From: Casuarius casuarius
Lineage: Eukaryota; Chordata; Aves; Casuariiformes; Casuariidae
Direction of reading: 5' to 3'
NCBI GenBank assembly: GCA_003342895.1
Contig: PTFA01000035.1
Span: forward strand, 6,229,459 to 6,293,458
DNA: 64,000 bases
The notes under the pieces were generated by a model that was not told the origin of the DNA, searched no databases, and saw only the letters and a list, made by a program, of their open reading frames with translations. The position numbers were made by a program, and so were the translations under genes. Positions 24,690 through 37,500 of the stretch are shown piece by piece. Position 1 is the stretch's first letter, and every line of letters starts with the position of its first letter.

Positions 24690-25015
24690 CTCCTAAGAAC
24701 CAGAGCAGACCGGAGAAGCGCGGGTTTCCCGCAGCTGGGATCGCTCGGGGTGAGAAACGTCCCCCCGCTTTCGCGGCAGCCGGGCGGAGGGGGCAGGCGC
24801 AGACGCGGGCAGCGCAGCTTTGCTCCCCTCCACGCACCGCGCGGCGGGCACGGGGGAGGCGACGCACAGCCAGGCTGCGACGCACAGCAACGCGCGGGTG
24901 AGAAGAGCCACCGCGCTCCCTCCCGCTTGTCTTCCAGTCAAGCTAAAGACAGCAGACCATCGCAGAGGAGGTACCGTTGTCTTTGTTTTGAAGACACGGG
25001 TTCAAGCCTGAACAG
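24690..25015. promoter_or_regulatory. CpG island with possible first exon ending at 25015
   Basis: A sharply bounded block (24710-24930) is very rich in CG dinucleotides. On the plus strand it is followed by a donor CAG/GTAACA at 25016, so a plus-strand first exon is conceivable. No ATG-initiated frame with a recognisable product was found on either strand. The function is inferred from composition only. Confidence 0.4.
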
Positions 25016-25079
25016 GTAACACCCGGAACGATTCCTGCGATCACAGTTCCAACAGGATCGTGTACGCTGCTAACGTCTG

Positions 25080-25190
25080 CAGCCCTGTGAGTCTAAAATG
25101 GGGAAAATAAGACTTACTGAGAAATACAGAGAAGATGGCAGGAGATATTGTTTAGATAAGAGTTCATATACTTTACAGCCTAACAGAACC
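25080..25190 (+). mobile_element. Possible MIR-like fragment, sense orientation
   Basis: The run GTCTAAAATGGGGAAAATAA followed by GACTTACTGAGAAAT and a decayed AT-rich tail resembles the MIR core CTGTAAAATGGGGATAATAA and its downstream part. Only about 60 bases match convincingly, so this is a weak call. Chance similarity cannot be excluded. Confidence 0.4.
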
Positions 25191-26419
25191 TGATGATACG
25201 GATGATTTTTTTCCCCACTCCCCTTACCTTGATTACAATAAAAAAGGTAAATTAGCCTTTATACCCAAGCAAACAAGGCCATCCTTCTCTGCTGATTAGA
25301 AAACAATCTGAATCCAACAGATCGCACAGCCTCAGGCAGGGGATCTTGAGGTCCTAGCTACTGCTACAGAAGCCACCGTGGTCTGAAAACCAGCTTGTCG
25401 TGGTTCAGTTCAGAACGCACCTGCAATGCCTTTAAAATCTCTTTCAAATGTCCAAAGCCGTATCATAATTCTGGAAAAACATCCAGCCCTACCTACACTG
25501 CAAGCCATAAACCCAGCAAAGTAGCAGCGAGGTAGTCAGGTATTTGTACGTAGCTGTTTGAGTACAAACGGACAAGGGAGGTTTTGTAGGTTCTCGCAAA
25601 CTCATCTCCGGGTGGTCAGGCCCTCCGCAGCAGTGTTATACCACCACACCGCAGTCCTGCTGGAGGAGAAAGTCTTCCCTGGGCAGCCCCCAACAAGTCA
25701 GAGGGGTCAAGGATGAGCACAAGGAATTTCCTTGGACGAGAGCAGTGGTGCCAGCCCCGGCTCACAGGCAGCAGCCTGTTCCTCCTCGCAGTGCTGTTCT
25801 GCTTCCCCCAGACTCCTGTTTTTCCAAGTGAACAGTGGGGGCAACTCATGCAGTTGCCTGCAGCCTGGTGCATGGTCACCGTTCATTCCTTTGGGACACC
25901 GAAGGCCGGTGGTCACCCTCGAAAGACCTCCTGCCTGCAAGAGTCGTCCCTTTGCTGCCTGCCGCAGGTGCCAGGGAGCAGCTTTCTCACCGAGAGGGAC
26001 TGCCAGCAGCCCGCCCCAGTCAGGCTTTGCTCTGAGCTAGCCTGTCTCCAGTGAGCTCCCAAACTTAGCTTTCATTAGAGCAACCCAAACTTTGACAAAT
26101 AGCCTTCCTCCCTGTGCAGCCATAGCCAAGAGACAAAGTTAGCAGCACCACTCGCACTAGGGCAAGTGCCGGCGAGGAGCGCTGGAGCGGGGCCAGGCGC
26201 ACCCCCTGCCCCGAGAAGCACCCGCCCCTCTGCGTCCATCTCCTCGGTCTCAGCTTCACCCAGGGAGCGCTGGCCCGCAGACAGCGCAGCGGGGCACCTG
26301 CGTAGAGGCAGGTTCACTTAAGCAGCTCCCCCTCCCTGGCCGCTCTGGTTCCCGCTCGCGCGGGGCTCTGCGGCAGCAGGCCACGGCCAAGGCGGTGCTC
26401 GGCAGCCGCTGCTGCAGGA

Positions 26420-26451
26420 GCTGCCCCCAGCGCCCGCTGCCCCCAGCGCCC
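26420..26451. repeat. Exact 16-bp tandem duplication
   Basis: GCTGCCCCCAGCGCCC occurs twice without a gap (26420-26435 and 26436-26451) inside a GC-rich block. It is a short slippage duplication. Confidence 0.9.
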
Positions 26452-26599
26452 ACCTCCATGCAGCATCCATCCGAACTGCCACTCTCGCTGAAGGCAGGCA
26501 GAGTCGTCTGCCTGACCTGCGCTGGAGCAGCTGAGGGGGGTCCCTGCCCTCTGGTCTGTGACTATGTAGGGTTTCTTTGTATGTGTGCATGAGTGTGTG

Positions 26600-26621
26600 C
26601 CCCCCCCCCTTTTTCCCCCCC
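26600..26621. repeat. Poly(C)/T low-complexity tract
   Basis: A run of 10 C, then 5 T, then 7 C, followed by further pyrimidines to about 26638. It is a homopyrimidine simple sequence. Confidence 0.9.
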
Positions 26622-29600
26622 TCTCCTCTTCTTTTTTCACAAGGGTAGGGGGAGGCAACGCTCTTCCCCAGAAGGCTGCATTGCGCAGCTCTGACGCGGT
26701 AGCGCACCAAAGCCTCCCCATCTTTGCCATGATCACCCAACCACAGCCTGAGACAGGAAGAAAAGCTGCTGCAGTAGCTAAAAGCAGCTCGGAGCGTGTT
26801 TTTGTTCAGAACTGAGACAGCAGCTGGCCAACCACAGCTGCTAACATCTGGGGTGGATTTTATAACCTGTTCCTATCTAACCAGACAAGCGTGGTGCCCG
26901 AGGAGCAGGCTAGTCCCCCCTGCCTATCGGGTGGTGCGTGCCGCGGCCACCGGCAGGCAGATGCACACCAGCTATCACAGGCTCCATTTCGCATCACAGC
27001 CACCCTCCCGGGCTCGTGCCGTCCACCTCTCTGGTGACCGCCCACGCTAACCCTTCGCCTCTCCGCTCCGTGCTGTAAAGTGTCACGGGTTAAAGCCAAA
27101 AGTGCTTCAGAGCACCCCAAGCACACCACAAGTTTTGGTCGGTCCTTTTTCTATTTTGAGACAGAATCGTTCTGAGATGGAAACTTCTTTTACAGCCGAG
27201 TTTTCATTTTATCCTCTTCCCTGTGAAACACTCAGCTCAAAAATCAGAGTGAGTTGGTATGGGGCTGGCTGAGTCATCCCATATGATTGTCAACAGTCCC
27301 TGGTGATCAGACTGACAGCACTAAACCACTTCATTACAAGGCACCCCAGGGAGTCAGACCTGTGAAAGGAAGGATCAGCACTTGAACCAGTCCTAGCAGC
27401 ACCTGTCACTGATGATGCGAAAATAGTAAAGAGGGCTACTTCTACTATATTGGGTCACAATATGACTTCACAGTAGGTTTAGGGAGTTTTACAGGGTCGC
27501 CACTGGCTTACCATGAAACGCTGTAAACACACAAATGGAAAACACCACCACCACCAGAGCTCCAGTGAAATGCCAGAATTCCAGCGTGAAGACTGGTCAA
27601 TTTGAAATACTCTTCCTGCTGGAATTCTAATAAAAAGGCTTTTCTTAAACAGTAGACAAAAAAGATTTTTTTAGTACAGAAAAATAACTTCGACGAAACA
27701 TTCGCAAGTTCTCATCAGGACGTACAGCTGTCCAGCACTTCTCAGAGTCCAGGACAAACACAAACAGGGTGCACAAGCCAGCTGCTGCAGAGTGGATGTA
27801 CCAGCTCAAACCAGAATTAAGAAACAGTGGATCCAGCATAGTTATTTCGCCCTCTGCCCAGCGTATGTATACGCAGAGATGAAGAATGAACGTGGTAAAA
27901 CTCAGATAAACTCTTAAGTTCAGCCTAAGAAACCTTTAAAGATGTGCAAAATCAATGCCCTAGCTTGAAAGCCTTTCAGGACAAATGCACGTTATGGTCC
28001 CTGACAGCCTGCAGCTAACCACGCAGGCCCAGCACCCCCCTGCCAGCCCCACGGGGCAGTCATCCTGCCGCAGACACAGGGCTGGCAGCATTCAGGTTAC
28101 ACTTCTCTGGATTTGTGTGCTGCAGCCCAAAGCACTGTGCCAGTCCCATGCTTGCTAGGTACACTTCCATGGGAGGAAACCTGGGCTAAGCACTTCCTAG
28201 CAGGACCAGAGCTGGAAGAGACCACCTGTGGTTCCTGGTCACCCCTGTAATTAGATTTGGCAGTGTCAACTTTTACCAGGAGGTAGTGTTCTCCAACTAA
28301 GCTATGGCTTTTGGCAGGAGAAGCAGCTGTTCTGCCTGGGGAAGACTTTTGGTGGCTTGTGGTTATGAACAGGAAGGACAGTATGAAAGAAAGAGGCCAC
28401 ATGCAATGGTGTGGGCATGGTCTAAGCCTATGCATCTGCTATCACCTGTCCTACTGCCGCTCCTGCACCACTTTGCCACACAGGGAGGTGGGACTAGGTT
28501 GCAATGGAAACACAGGGTTTTTTGCTAGCTGCCCACCCAGCCCAGTCATTAAGTAACCACGCCGTCCGCAACAGGGGTGTCCAGCTCACCTTCCCTCGCT
28601 TTGGCCAGGGTCTCCAAACTGCTCCAGCCAGACCCAGCTGCTCAACCACATGCTGAACAGGCAGAGAACAGACTGCACATGCCTTGGGTGAGCTGAAACC
28701 AAAAAACCACCATTTCCAGATTCCTCTGGTCTGTAGAGTGTTTTCTATACCCAGCATGCGATCGCAGCATATGGAAGGAGTCCTTTAGGTCAGACCTGGG
28801 ATTTGGGCTCTGCCTACCAGAGGACATCAAACGCAGCTAGTCCCCATTTGCCATCCGTAACGGAGAGGGCTCTGGGGGCATTGCACAGCCTCGCGTAGGT
28901 GTGTGGGGTGTTCCCACGCAGATCAACTGGGTTGTCTAGCTCACCACAGCAGGGCTGAAATCAACTGATACACTTAGGCAAGCTTTAAGGAAGCAAATCA
29001 TTTCTTACCTTCCTTTGGAGAGAACATGTGACAAACTACATGATTTTACAAGGTTCGGATGTATGCCATTTGGGCATGCTTGTGCCAAATACAGTTTTTT
29101 CCATCTTTGTGCTTTGCAGCAGTTTCTTCTATTTATCCTATTAACTGAAATTGATGGTACCATGTACGTAAGGAGCCAGATCCTCAGCCACTGGTGAGCA
29201 GCCTCATCCCAGCTAAAGAGTTTCCAGTACAGTCATAGGTATATGCTAAAAATATCTACAATGCACCAGGACTTCACATTATTCTATGACCCCTTCTTTC
29301 CCTTAGATCACGGAAGGCGGTTTGAATTTACACAAGCATAAAATTTTTTCGACGCAATCGGCTACATGATGCCGTGCAGTGCTGGGCTGGAAAGGGTATG
29401 GCTCTTCCACCATCCTTAGCAGGGAAGCGGGAGGATGTTTCCACCATGTGTTGTTTTGCATTAAGAGTTAGCAATTTCCCCTAGTGTCTCCTAAGTATAG
29501 TTTAATTATCATGTAAGTACCTGCATCTTTAACACTTTTTACAGCTTGAGATCCTGAATTGATTTGCAAACAAATTAACTGCATTTTCAGATAGCAAATT

Positions 29601-30329
29601 GTGGAAGTTTAGGGATAGATTTTACAACCCTTAGGCATGTTGATCAACCCTTATTTGTGCAAAGAGTCCTGCCACGGTCACAGCAAGCTATTGCTCAACA
29701 TGGTAAAATGCCACAGACTGACTCTGAGCTTTAGGATGTCCTGAGAAACAGCAGGGAAGTGGGGAGTCTTAAGTCTCTAGCCTGGGACTCATATTTTGTG
29801 ATGGTTCATTTGAAACTCGAAGCTCAGATTTACTCCATTCCAATTCTGGAGCCTACTCTTCAGGGAATTTTAAGATCAACAAATAAACTCTTTCATTTTC
29901 AGTCCAGATCTTAGTGTTGGCTTCCTGAGGAAGTACAAGAGGTTGCTGTAAGGGTACCGGAAATGCTGATTACAAGATATCCTATGTTTTGGCCCATACC
30001 CATAGTATGCACAAGTAATCTGTTGAGAAAGGAAAGGAAAGGTGTCCAACAAGGCTTGACTATCTGGTGTACCAACTTTTTATCTACATCCAAAATAGGA
30101 TTAAAAAAAAAAAAAAGATACAATGCCTATTTCAACACTGCCTGGAAAGGCACTTCATAGGAGCTTTGATGCTCATGCAGCTTGGCTGTACTTGGACTGT
30201 AACAGCACCATTTACTCCAGATGAGCACGAACGTGACAAACTGGAGCCTGGAACTGAAGTCCTGCCTGCACTGAGCCACACAACCTCATGATTTAATAAA
30301 ACATGTAGGATTTTTTCCACTAGAGACAT

Positions 30330-30407
30330 AGTATAGAGGTTGTCAGGACAGGTTGCCCATCCATTACTAGTATAGAGGTTGTCAGGACAGGTTGCCCATC
30401 CATTACT
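30330..30407. repeat. Exact tandem duplication of a 39-bp unit
   Basis: Two identical 39-base copies lie end to end (30330-30368 and 30369-30407), each starting AGTATAGAGGTTGTCAGGAC and ending CATCCATTACT. There is no substitution between them, which suggests a recent duplication or a collapsed or expanded assembly of a minisatellite. The unit length is a multiple of three but no gene is evident. Confidence 0.95.
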
Positions 30408-31289
30408 AGACTTTAACATCAAGATAGTTCTTTGGAACCGATTTCCAGAATAACCCACAGGACGGGCTCTGTTGTCGCACCTGGGACTGGCAGCTGCACA
30501 ACTCCTGCACCAGAAATGCCACGTGGCTACAGAACTGCTTTTGCTGCCCTGACCTGATCGCAGGCAACGAACTCAAGCCCCACAAGCACACTGCCTGTGT
30601 GCCCATCTCGCACGGGGTTTGTCACCTGCACATTGCCAATTAGGAGTGCAAGGCAAATGGCAGCAGCTTTACGTGAAGCAGCTGTGTCACCTAAGCTGAT
30701 GGCTGCTGCACTCCCCTACTAGCAGCAGCAGAAAATAAGATATTTTCCTCTGTGCCGTTTCAACATCCCAGCATCACCGGCTGATATGAGCCCAGCAAGG
30801 GTTTTCCTCTCCCACTGCCCAGAGGGTCACGGTGGGAGGTGCCACAGCAGGAGAGCAGCCTCCTCCTCGCAGCACAGCCCTGCTGCCCGCTGCCTCCTCC
30901 AAAACACCTCAGGCTGCCCCCAATATGCTAAGTAGAGTTAAAAACATCTCTCCTTAAAATTCACAGCATGCATGCTTCTCACACAGAGCTGTCCATCATG
31001 CTTGCAATGGACCCGCCAATAGCTTTTGTAAAACTGTTGGACTTCTCAGAAAGAAAATGGGGAAAAAATGAGAAAAAAAAAAATGTTCCAAAAAAAGCAG
31101 TGTGCCAAGTAACAGATTTTTAACCACCCTGTCAGAACTGTGGCTCCATTGGCACCACGGAAGTTTGCCCAGTACTGACCCACCAGGTACTTGGTGCTTT
31201 CCGTCCATCCCTGCCCCAAGAAATCAGCAGCTTAACTGATCAAAATAACTGAAATAAAATATTTTACGCATAGGTTATGCTGGTTACGC

Positions 31290-31560
31290 TCAGTGGCCGG
31301 GAGCCAAGGAAACCCTTCTCCATCCCCACCGCCCTGCAAACCGCAGGCCTGGCGCAGCGATGCGGCCAGGCAGCCGGAGCCGGCGGTGCTGCGGGGTCCC
31401 CGGCTGCTCCGCTGCCTCCAAGCGGAGGCGGAGGGGAGGCCGCAGGGGCGAGGAGGGGAGGCCGCCTGCCTGCGGCCGAGGCGTGCCAGCACGGGGAGAG
31501 AAGCTTTCCACGCTCAGAAAGGAGGCACTGAGTGCACGCAAGGTGCGAAGGAGAGCTGCT
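31290..31560. promoter_or_regulatory. CpG island
   Basis: About 250 bases are dense in CpG and G/C triplets (for example GCCGGAGCCGGCGGTGCTGC at about 31373) between AT-rich flanks. Frames through it are open on both strands but have no recognisable domain. It is likely an orphan island: an unannotated promoter or an enhancer. Confidence 0.4.
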
Positions 31561-34500
31561 GGTGCTATTTATCTGCCCAAGCGATCGGCTCCAACACAGC
31601 ACTATTGAATACTATTGATGAGCGTTTGAAGGCAAAACGGGCTCTGCAGGACCAGTACTAGCACCCAAGCGCTGGCTGGAAAGCGTCACATCCCCAAAAG
31701 CGCTGGGATGACTCCTGGACCCCAGGGCCCACTGCAAGGCTCGCAGCTGAGGCAAGAGATAAGGAATGTTTATACTGTTAAAGGAAAACATATAGGGAAT
31801 TCTTCCCTGGCCTTGAGAACTCAGATAAACAGAGAGTCAGGACAAATAAGAGTGTCACTGATTGACAAAATATGCACAGGAGTTTCCAGGCAGTGATTTA
31901 TAGCAACTCCGGTGTATTTACTAGCGTGAGAACACAATCACAAGCACGGTCCTTGGGACATGGCTCTCCCTGGATGCATCACACCGACACCATTTGCTTT
32001 TGAAGTGTTTAAATAAGAGTCTAGAGACACCTCCTAAGCGTTCGCACAGCGTTCCCTTAGCTAGCAGCCCTTAATACCCCTCTGGCTTTGTGAGCAATAC
32101 TCAAGTCGTCCCAGTGCAATCCTCCGTTCGGTATTAAGGTGCCGGGGAGCACAACTGTGCCTAGTCCAACAGCATGGCAGCAAAGGCATGAGAGCAGAGC
32201 ACTAGTACAGCCAGTTATCAGGAAAAGCTGCTGTTATTTACAGATGCTTTTCAAGGTTGCCTCATTTCTGACTACTGCAGGGCAAGGCACTGCTGGTTAT
32301 CTGTTTGAACTGCTTTGATACAGAAAGGTTTCCAAAACAGAGCCTTGACAGCCCGTTTACAGAGTGTAGTGTTCAAAGTATAGATCAGATGTCATCTACC
32401 TGATCTCAGCTGTAGAGTGCTACTACCCACCGCGTGACAGTCGCGCCCCACAGAACTGCTGCACGCCTTGGACTGGGGCCCTTCACCGCACGTCCAGCCA
32501 CGTCCACTAGCGCTGCTGGTCTCACCGGGGATCGTCCAAAGGTTAAAAAACATCACAGAAGAGTGACGAGGATACCAGCTCCTCTTGCCGTTCACTCAAG
32601 ACTATTGCCAGCTCCCTGAGCACCACAGGAGCCTCCTCACCCACACGTCTCTGTATGCTTGTAATTACCACATTAGGAGCACCAGGCGATTCCTGCTGCT
32701 TTCTATAATGCTTCCTTAGAAAGGAAGGAGATATCTTTCTAAAGTTGAGGAAAATGGCAAACATCTTTCATGCCCTGCTCATTTCTTCCTCCATTTCACT
32801 CTCTGGCTGCTGGAAAAGGAATAGCTCAGAAGGACATTAGTCTTTTCTTAAGCCGGTCTATCTCGCCCACTATTTTCTGCAAGACTGGCCTCAATTACTT
32901 TCACCTTAATTTTTTCCAGTGCTAACAATAACTGTACTCCTCTACCATTATTTGGATGTGCAGGATCATATTTCTTCATGATTGCTGTAGCTATTTTCTT
33001 TCAGTCTTATGGTACTACCTGTTTCTCCTATGCCTTCTTCATATATTTTTATTTATAGTACCATGTTGATGTTTGTTTTTCATGCTTTTAACAGAGTAGT
33101 TGTCACTATAGACATTACAGCAGCACTCTTTTGTTATTCCCCCCACACACAGTTTCCTCTGGCAAAGGATGCTTCAGCCCTGGTGCCCAACTGCCTTGGA
33201 AGGTGCCTTGTTCACCTCCCATAGCTCAGGTGCTGGCACTGCTTCTTTACTGCCAGGCCTTGCTCACCACTCAGCTCAGCCGCTCCTGCTGCTGGCCTGA
33301 TCACATTTCCATGCAACACAACTTTTCTGCATGTTGTTTTGATGCCTTGCTTTCTCACCGCCTCCTTTGGTTGTGAACGTTTCTTTCCAAAAGCACTTCT
33401 CAGTACAGCCTCCGATTTCTTCCCTGCTCTGTGCAGTGCTTTGCCTCCTATTTACATTCTTGTTGCAATGCTTTTCTTTCACTGCTTGCCCACAGCCCGT
33501 TTCAACTGCAGAACAGCCCTGCTCCATTTGAACATGGGCAGAATCGCTGCCACAGAACTTCCCTCTACAGCACAGGCCAAATCCCTCACCTGTGTACGCG
33601 TGAGCCTCCAGGCTCTGCAAGCATGGACACGAGCACCTTCATTGCCCAGCTCCAAAGTCCAGCATCCTCAGAGCGCTTTTTCTCCTAACATTTTCCACAG
33701 GCATACACTTGATGCAAAGTTATGTTTCAGGCCAAATTCTCTTCTCACTTTAATACAGCCAGGGTGGTAACAGCAGCAGTTCACCCTTCCTGAAGGGCTT
33801 GCATGGAAACAGCAGCAGGGCAAGAAAGGAGTGGACTGACCATCTGACAGCCTTTAAAGTCTGCAGTGGTTCATCCTGATGTGCCGTTTGAAGGGAAAGG
33901 GTGGGATGTGGCTCTGAGCTCTGCAAGAGCCGAGAGACAGCCTGCCCCAAGCAGGAAGGGCTTCACAGCGCTCACAGCCTGGGCCGGGAGCTCCCCACTA
34001 CCCTCCAAACACATCCACTCAGGCTCTCAAAGCAGAGAGGTTTCCCAGCAAGAGGGAGTAGCATGACTAGTTTTTAAGTTAAAAACAGTGGTAGAAAAAT
34101 CTGTCCTTGCAGCCTGCCTGCCCACCCAGCCCAGAGCACAAACACAGCTCACTCTTGCCCTTCATCACCTTTTTTTGCTTAAAAATCCCCCAAGCCAAAG
34201 AAGCAAAGAGAAATGCCCTTGAATACTTAGAAGAGGAAATGCTCAGATCAAGCCTGCCTACTTCTTCAGGCCATGATATTATCCTTCCACCCGCACAGTT
34301 TGCGAACCTACCATAGAAGCGGTCTGACTCATGCTTCTTGGTACACAACATCCCTGCAAAGGGGACTCTCCGCTCCGGGGCCTGCCCATATCACTTGGAA
34401 GGGCTTTTTGTGCTCCCCTCATACCAAGAGGTGCCAGAGCAGCCAGCCCACCCCAGTACTTGCATGCTGTCCAGCACCGCTCTCCCTATCTGTCACAAGT

Positions 34501-37500
34501 GCCCCATTGGCACTGGATTTCCCAGCACAGCATGAGAGAGCATAGTTTTAAGAGCTGGAGCAGTAGCCGATGTCAACTGGTGTCACTCCTTTGACTTCAG
34601 TGCAGTGATGCTAGCTAGCCCCAGCCCAGGGCCTGGCCCGTAGCAGGCTATTTGATGCAGAGGTGACATCTTTCATGGTAACTCTCTTCTCCACCTGTAT
34701 TTCAACATTATTCTTCCATCTTTCACTGGATAGGCACCAATTGCAAATCTGTGAGCTTCACAACAGGAGTTATTCCTAAGCTATCTCAGCCCACATCTCC
34801 TGCACCTCTCCTTTTTGAAAACATATGACTTTTAAATGGGATGCAACCTGAAAGCTACTTATATAACATTGTGTGAAGGGGAAGCTGTGAATTAAGAAAA
34901 GAGCCAAAGGAAATGAGATTTGCAAGGGAAGATTACTTCTACATTAACTACAATAACACAGGAAACAAGAGTCGGTATTAGGTAAGAACAGTAGATAACT
35001 TTTCATTTTCTCAGTAGTCAACTGAGCTATATAAAAATAAAGAGTCTTTCACCACTTCCTGTTTTCAGTATTAAGTGATTCATCTTCTACTTTCTTTTGA
35101 TAACAGATTTAATCCTTGGTTTTAGAATATAGCAGTGGTGAAGTTGAATATCGTCAAGTGAAAGATGTCAGGTCACCTGCCTTTGCCACGCAGCACAGGG
35201 GGGGTGAATAACAGAGTCCCCTCAATGCATTTGTCTGAGGAAAAGGGAACCATCCTTGACAGCAGCTTCCTTGAAAGAAAAGTCAAGCTTTTCTCAACTG
35301 TCCTTTGAGTGCATTGGCAAAAGGCCATCTGCAGTCATTGGCCTTATTCCCTCACGCATGTGTATTTACCCACAAGAGTACAGTAAAATGGCTGAGGTCA
35401 GTGAAGACCCATATGGACATATTTATAGAATGGGGCTGTCGTCTGCAGCCCCGTATGGGAGGGGTTTGAATTGCCACTATTGTGAGGCTGCAGCTGAAAG
35501 GTAGTTTGGGTTTAGAGCAGCTGCTGTTATTTTTAGTGGGAGCAGCCCTACAGAAGCACGCAAGTCTTCCCATCTTCCCCTATGTTACGCTAATGACTCA
35601 TCCTTTTCAAACTCCCAGGTTCTTCCTGGTGACTGTGATGCTGCATGATACCAAAGGTGAAGGGATGAGCACAAAAGAGCTGTCTGGACACAGATGGGGA
35701 GAGGCAGAGGTAGCAGGTGCACAGCACTGAGAAGCAGCTATGGAAGGCAATCTACCTCAGACTCTTAAGTGCTTTTGGCAGCTGGGAAAGATTCAAGCAA
35801 GAGCTTCAGCTCTTTGAGGAGCTAGATTGAGTCTGAAAAGGAAGACGTATAAAAGCTACAATTTTGATTTAATACTTCTAAATCAGAGGCAGCAGGTCCG
35901 TTCAGTAGTTAAGCAGAGGTCAGTAAGCAAGTTACCATACTGTGCTACATGGATTTTAAGATTATTGCATTCATAGGTGGAATTAAGCTTTGGAAAAATA
36001 ATGGATTTAAAAAAAAAAAAAAGAGAGAGAGAGAGAAACACAAAAGAGGAAAGAAACTTCTGAAGAAGTTTCTATATATGGCTCAGACACAGTTGAACTA
36101 AACATGCTCTTTCAGAGGATATGGAAGTCCTTCAGATTGTAATGGGCTCAGAAACCTAAAACTGAGGCAACAATTGCTAGACTATTCCTCTTTGAACATA
36201 GAAAAATACAGCAGGAGTTGAGCAGAATCCGCAGAACATAGATGAGACAGGCTGCAAGGTTTAGGTAGGAAAACAGGATGATTTCCCAGCAGATCAGTAC
36301 AGAAACAAACCACAGACCATAGCAACACGCCAAAGCAGGGCAGAAATACGAGCTCTGTGGAAGTGATTGCAAAATCCAAACCATGTGAAAAGCAGGAAGC
36401 AAAAGTAAGAAGGCATGCACAGATGGTAAGAATAAACACAAACCCACCCAACATCCTACCTGTAGAAAGACCTGCTGAACTTGCATGAAGAAAACCCCCT
36501 TTTGCAGAAGTATGAAAAGAGATAAAGATCTTTTCTGTGGAGAAATAAAGCACATGTGCTTTGCACGGTGGAGTTCAGCAGCACTCTATACAGAGAGGGC
36601 CAAATGAAGAAAGTTGTCTTAACAACAGCAAGAGAGACATTCATATGAAGCTTGCTCAAGGGATAGTTGCTTCCTTTGACTAGATTTCTGCCCTGAACAA
36701 CGCAACAGCACAAAACTACAGCAGGGGGTGGGAGAAAACGTCAAGGTACGCTGAGTGCCAATGGGTAATCCTTAGACTACTTAGCGAGGAAATAATTCCT
36801 ACTGATGCCTGTTCCAGAGGATGAGCTGAGCTTGAGTGAAAGGCATCTTCTGAAAAGAGAGTTTGACACGGAAGAGGTGCTTAGCCCTGCTGAAAGCCTC
36901 TCCCTCAGTGTGTGCTATCCCTGGCAGAGATCAGGCAGTGCAGGTTTCACATCTAAGGTGTCTTTAGTGACAGCAGCAGACTGTGAGACCCTAACCATCC
37001 AGTCCCATACACACTGGGAAACATCCTGCTAGCGCTTAGACATAACATGAAGGAATGGTTAAAGTACACAGGTAAAAGAAAAGTCAGGCACAACAGACCA
37101 GGTTCATTTGCTACAGAAAATGAAAGGATGGAGCCCATTTCCCATGTCCAGACCCAGAAGAGCTAAACAAGTACACAAAGAAAGGAAAGGGAAAAAAAAA
37201 ATCTTTCCTCATGCTTGGAAGAAAACTCATCTTTAGCAAAGGAGCAAATGCCAGACCATTTCCCACGCTGGAGGCTTCAGCTGTCCTCTGGTGGTGGGGA
37301 AATCCCACCACTAAAGTTTAGCTCTCCACAGTCTTTGCAAGGTATTGCTTTAGGAGACAGCTGTTCAGCCTGCCCCCAAAACAGGTCACGGGAGGCTACA
37401 ACAAACACCAAAAGTTTTAAGACTTATATAATTGATATATTGAAATGGTGATAAGCAGTAGAAGAACACAACCAAGAGTTCAAAATACTTATAAAAGACT

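Larger units (their letters stand above)
25016..31289. other. Non-coding region, no recognisable gene
   Basis: Contents are a weak MIR-like fragment (25080), GC-rich stretches at 26130-26460, the 16-bp duplication (26420), a pyrimidine tract (26600), and the exact 39-bp tandem duplication (30330). Frames up to 140 codons near 26.3-26.7 kb have compositionally biased translations with no family match. Confidence 0.6.

Noticed and set aside
24693..24941. Minus-strand frame whose translation starts with a signal-peptide-like hydrophobic run
   Set aside because: It begins at TTG rather than ATG, lies wholly in a CpG island, and the rest is alanine/proline/arginine-rich with no domain. Hydrophobic alanine/leucine runs are common in translated GC-rich DNA.
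28980..29200. Minus-strand donor AAG/GTAAGAAAT near 29009 suggesting an exon
   Set aside because: The upstream minus-strand sequence lacks a matching acceptor and a recognisable peptide. A lone donor is common by chance.
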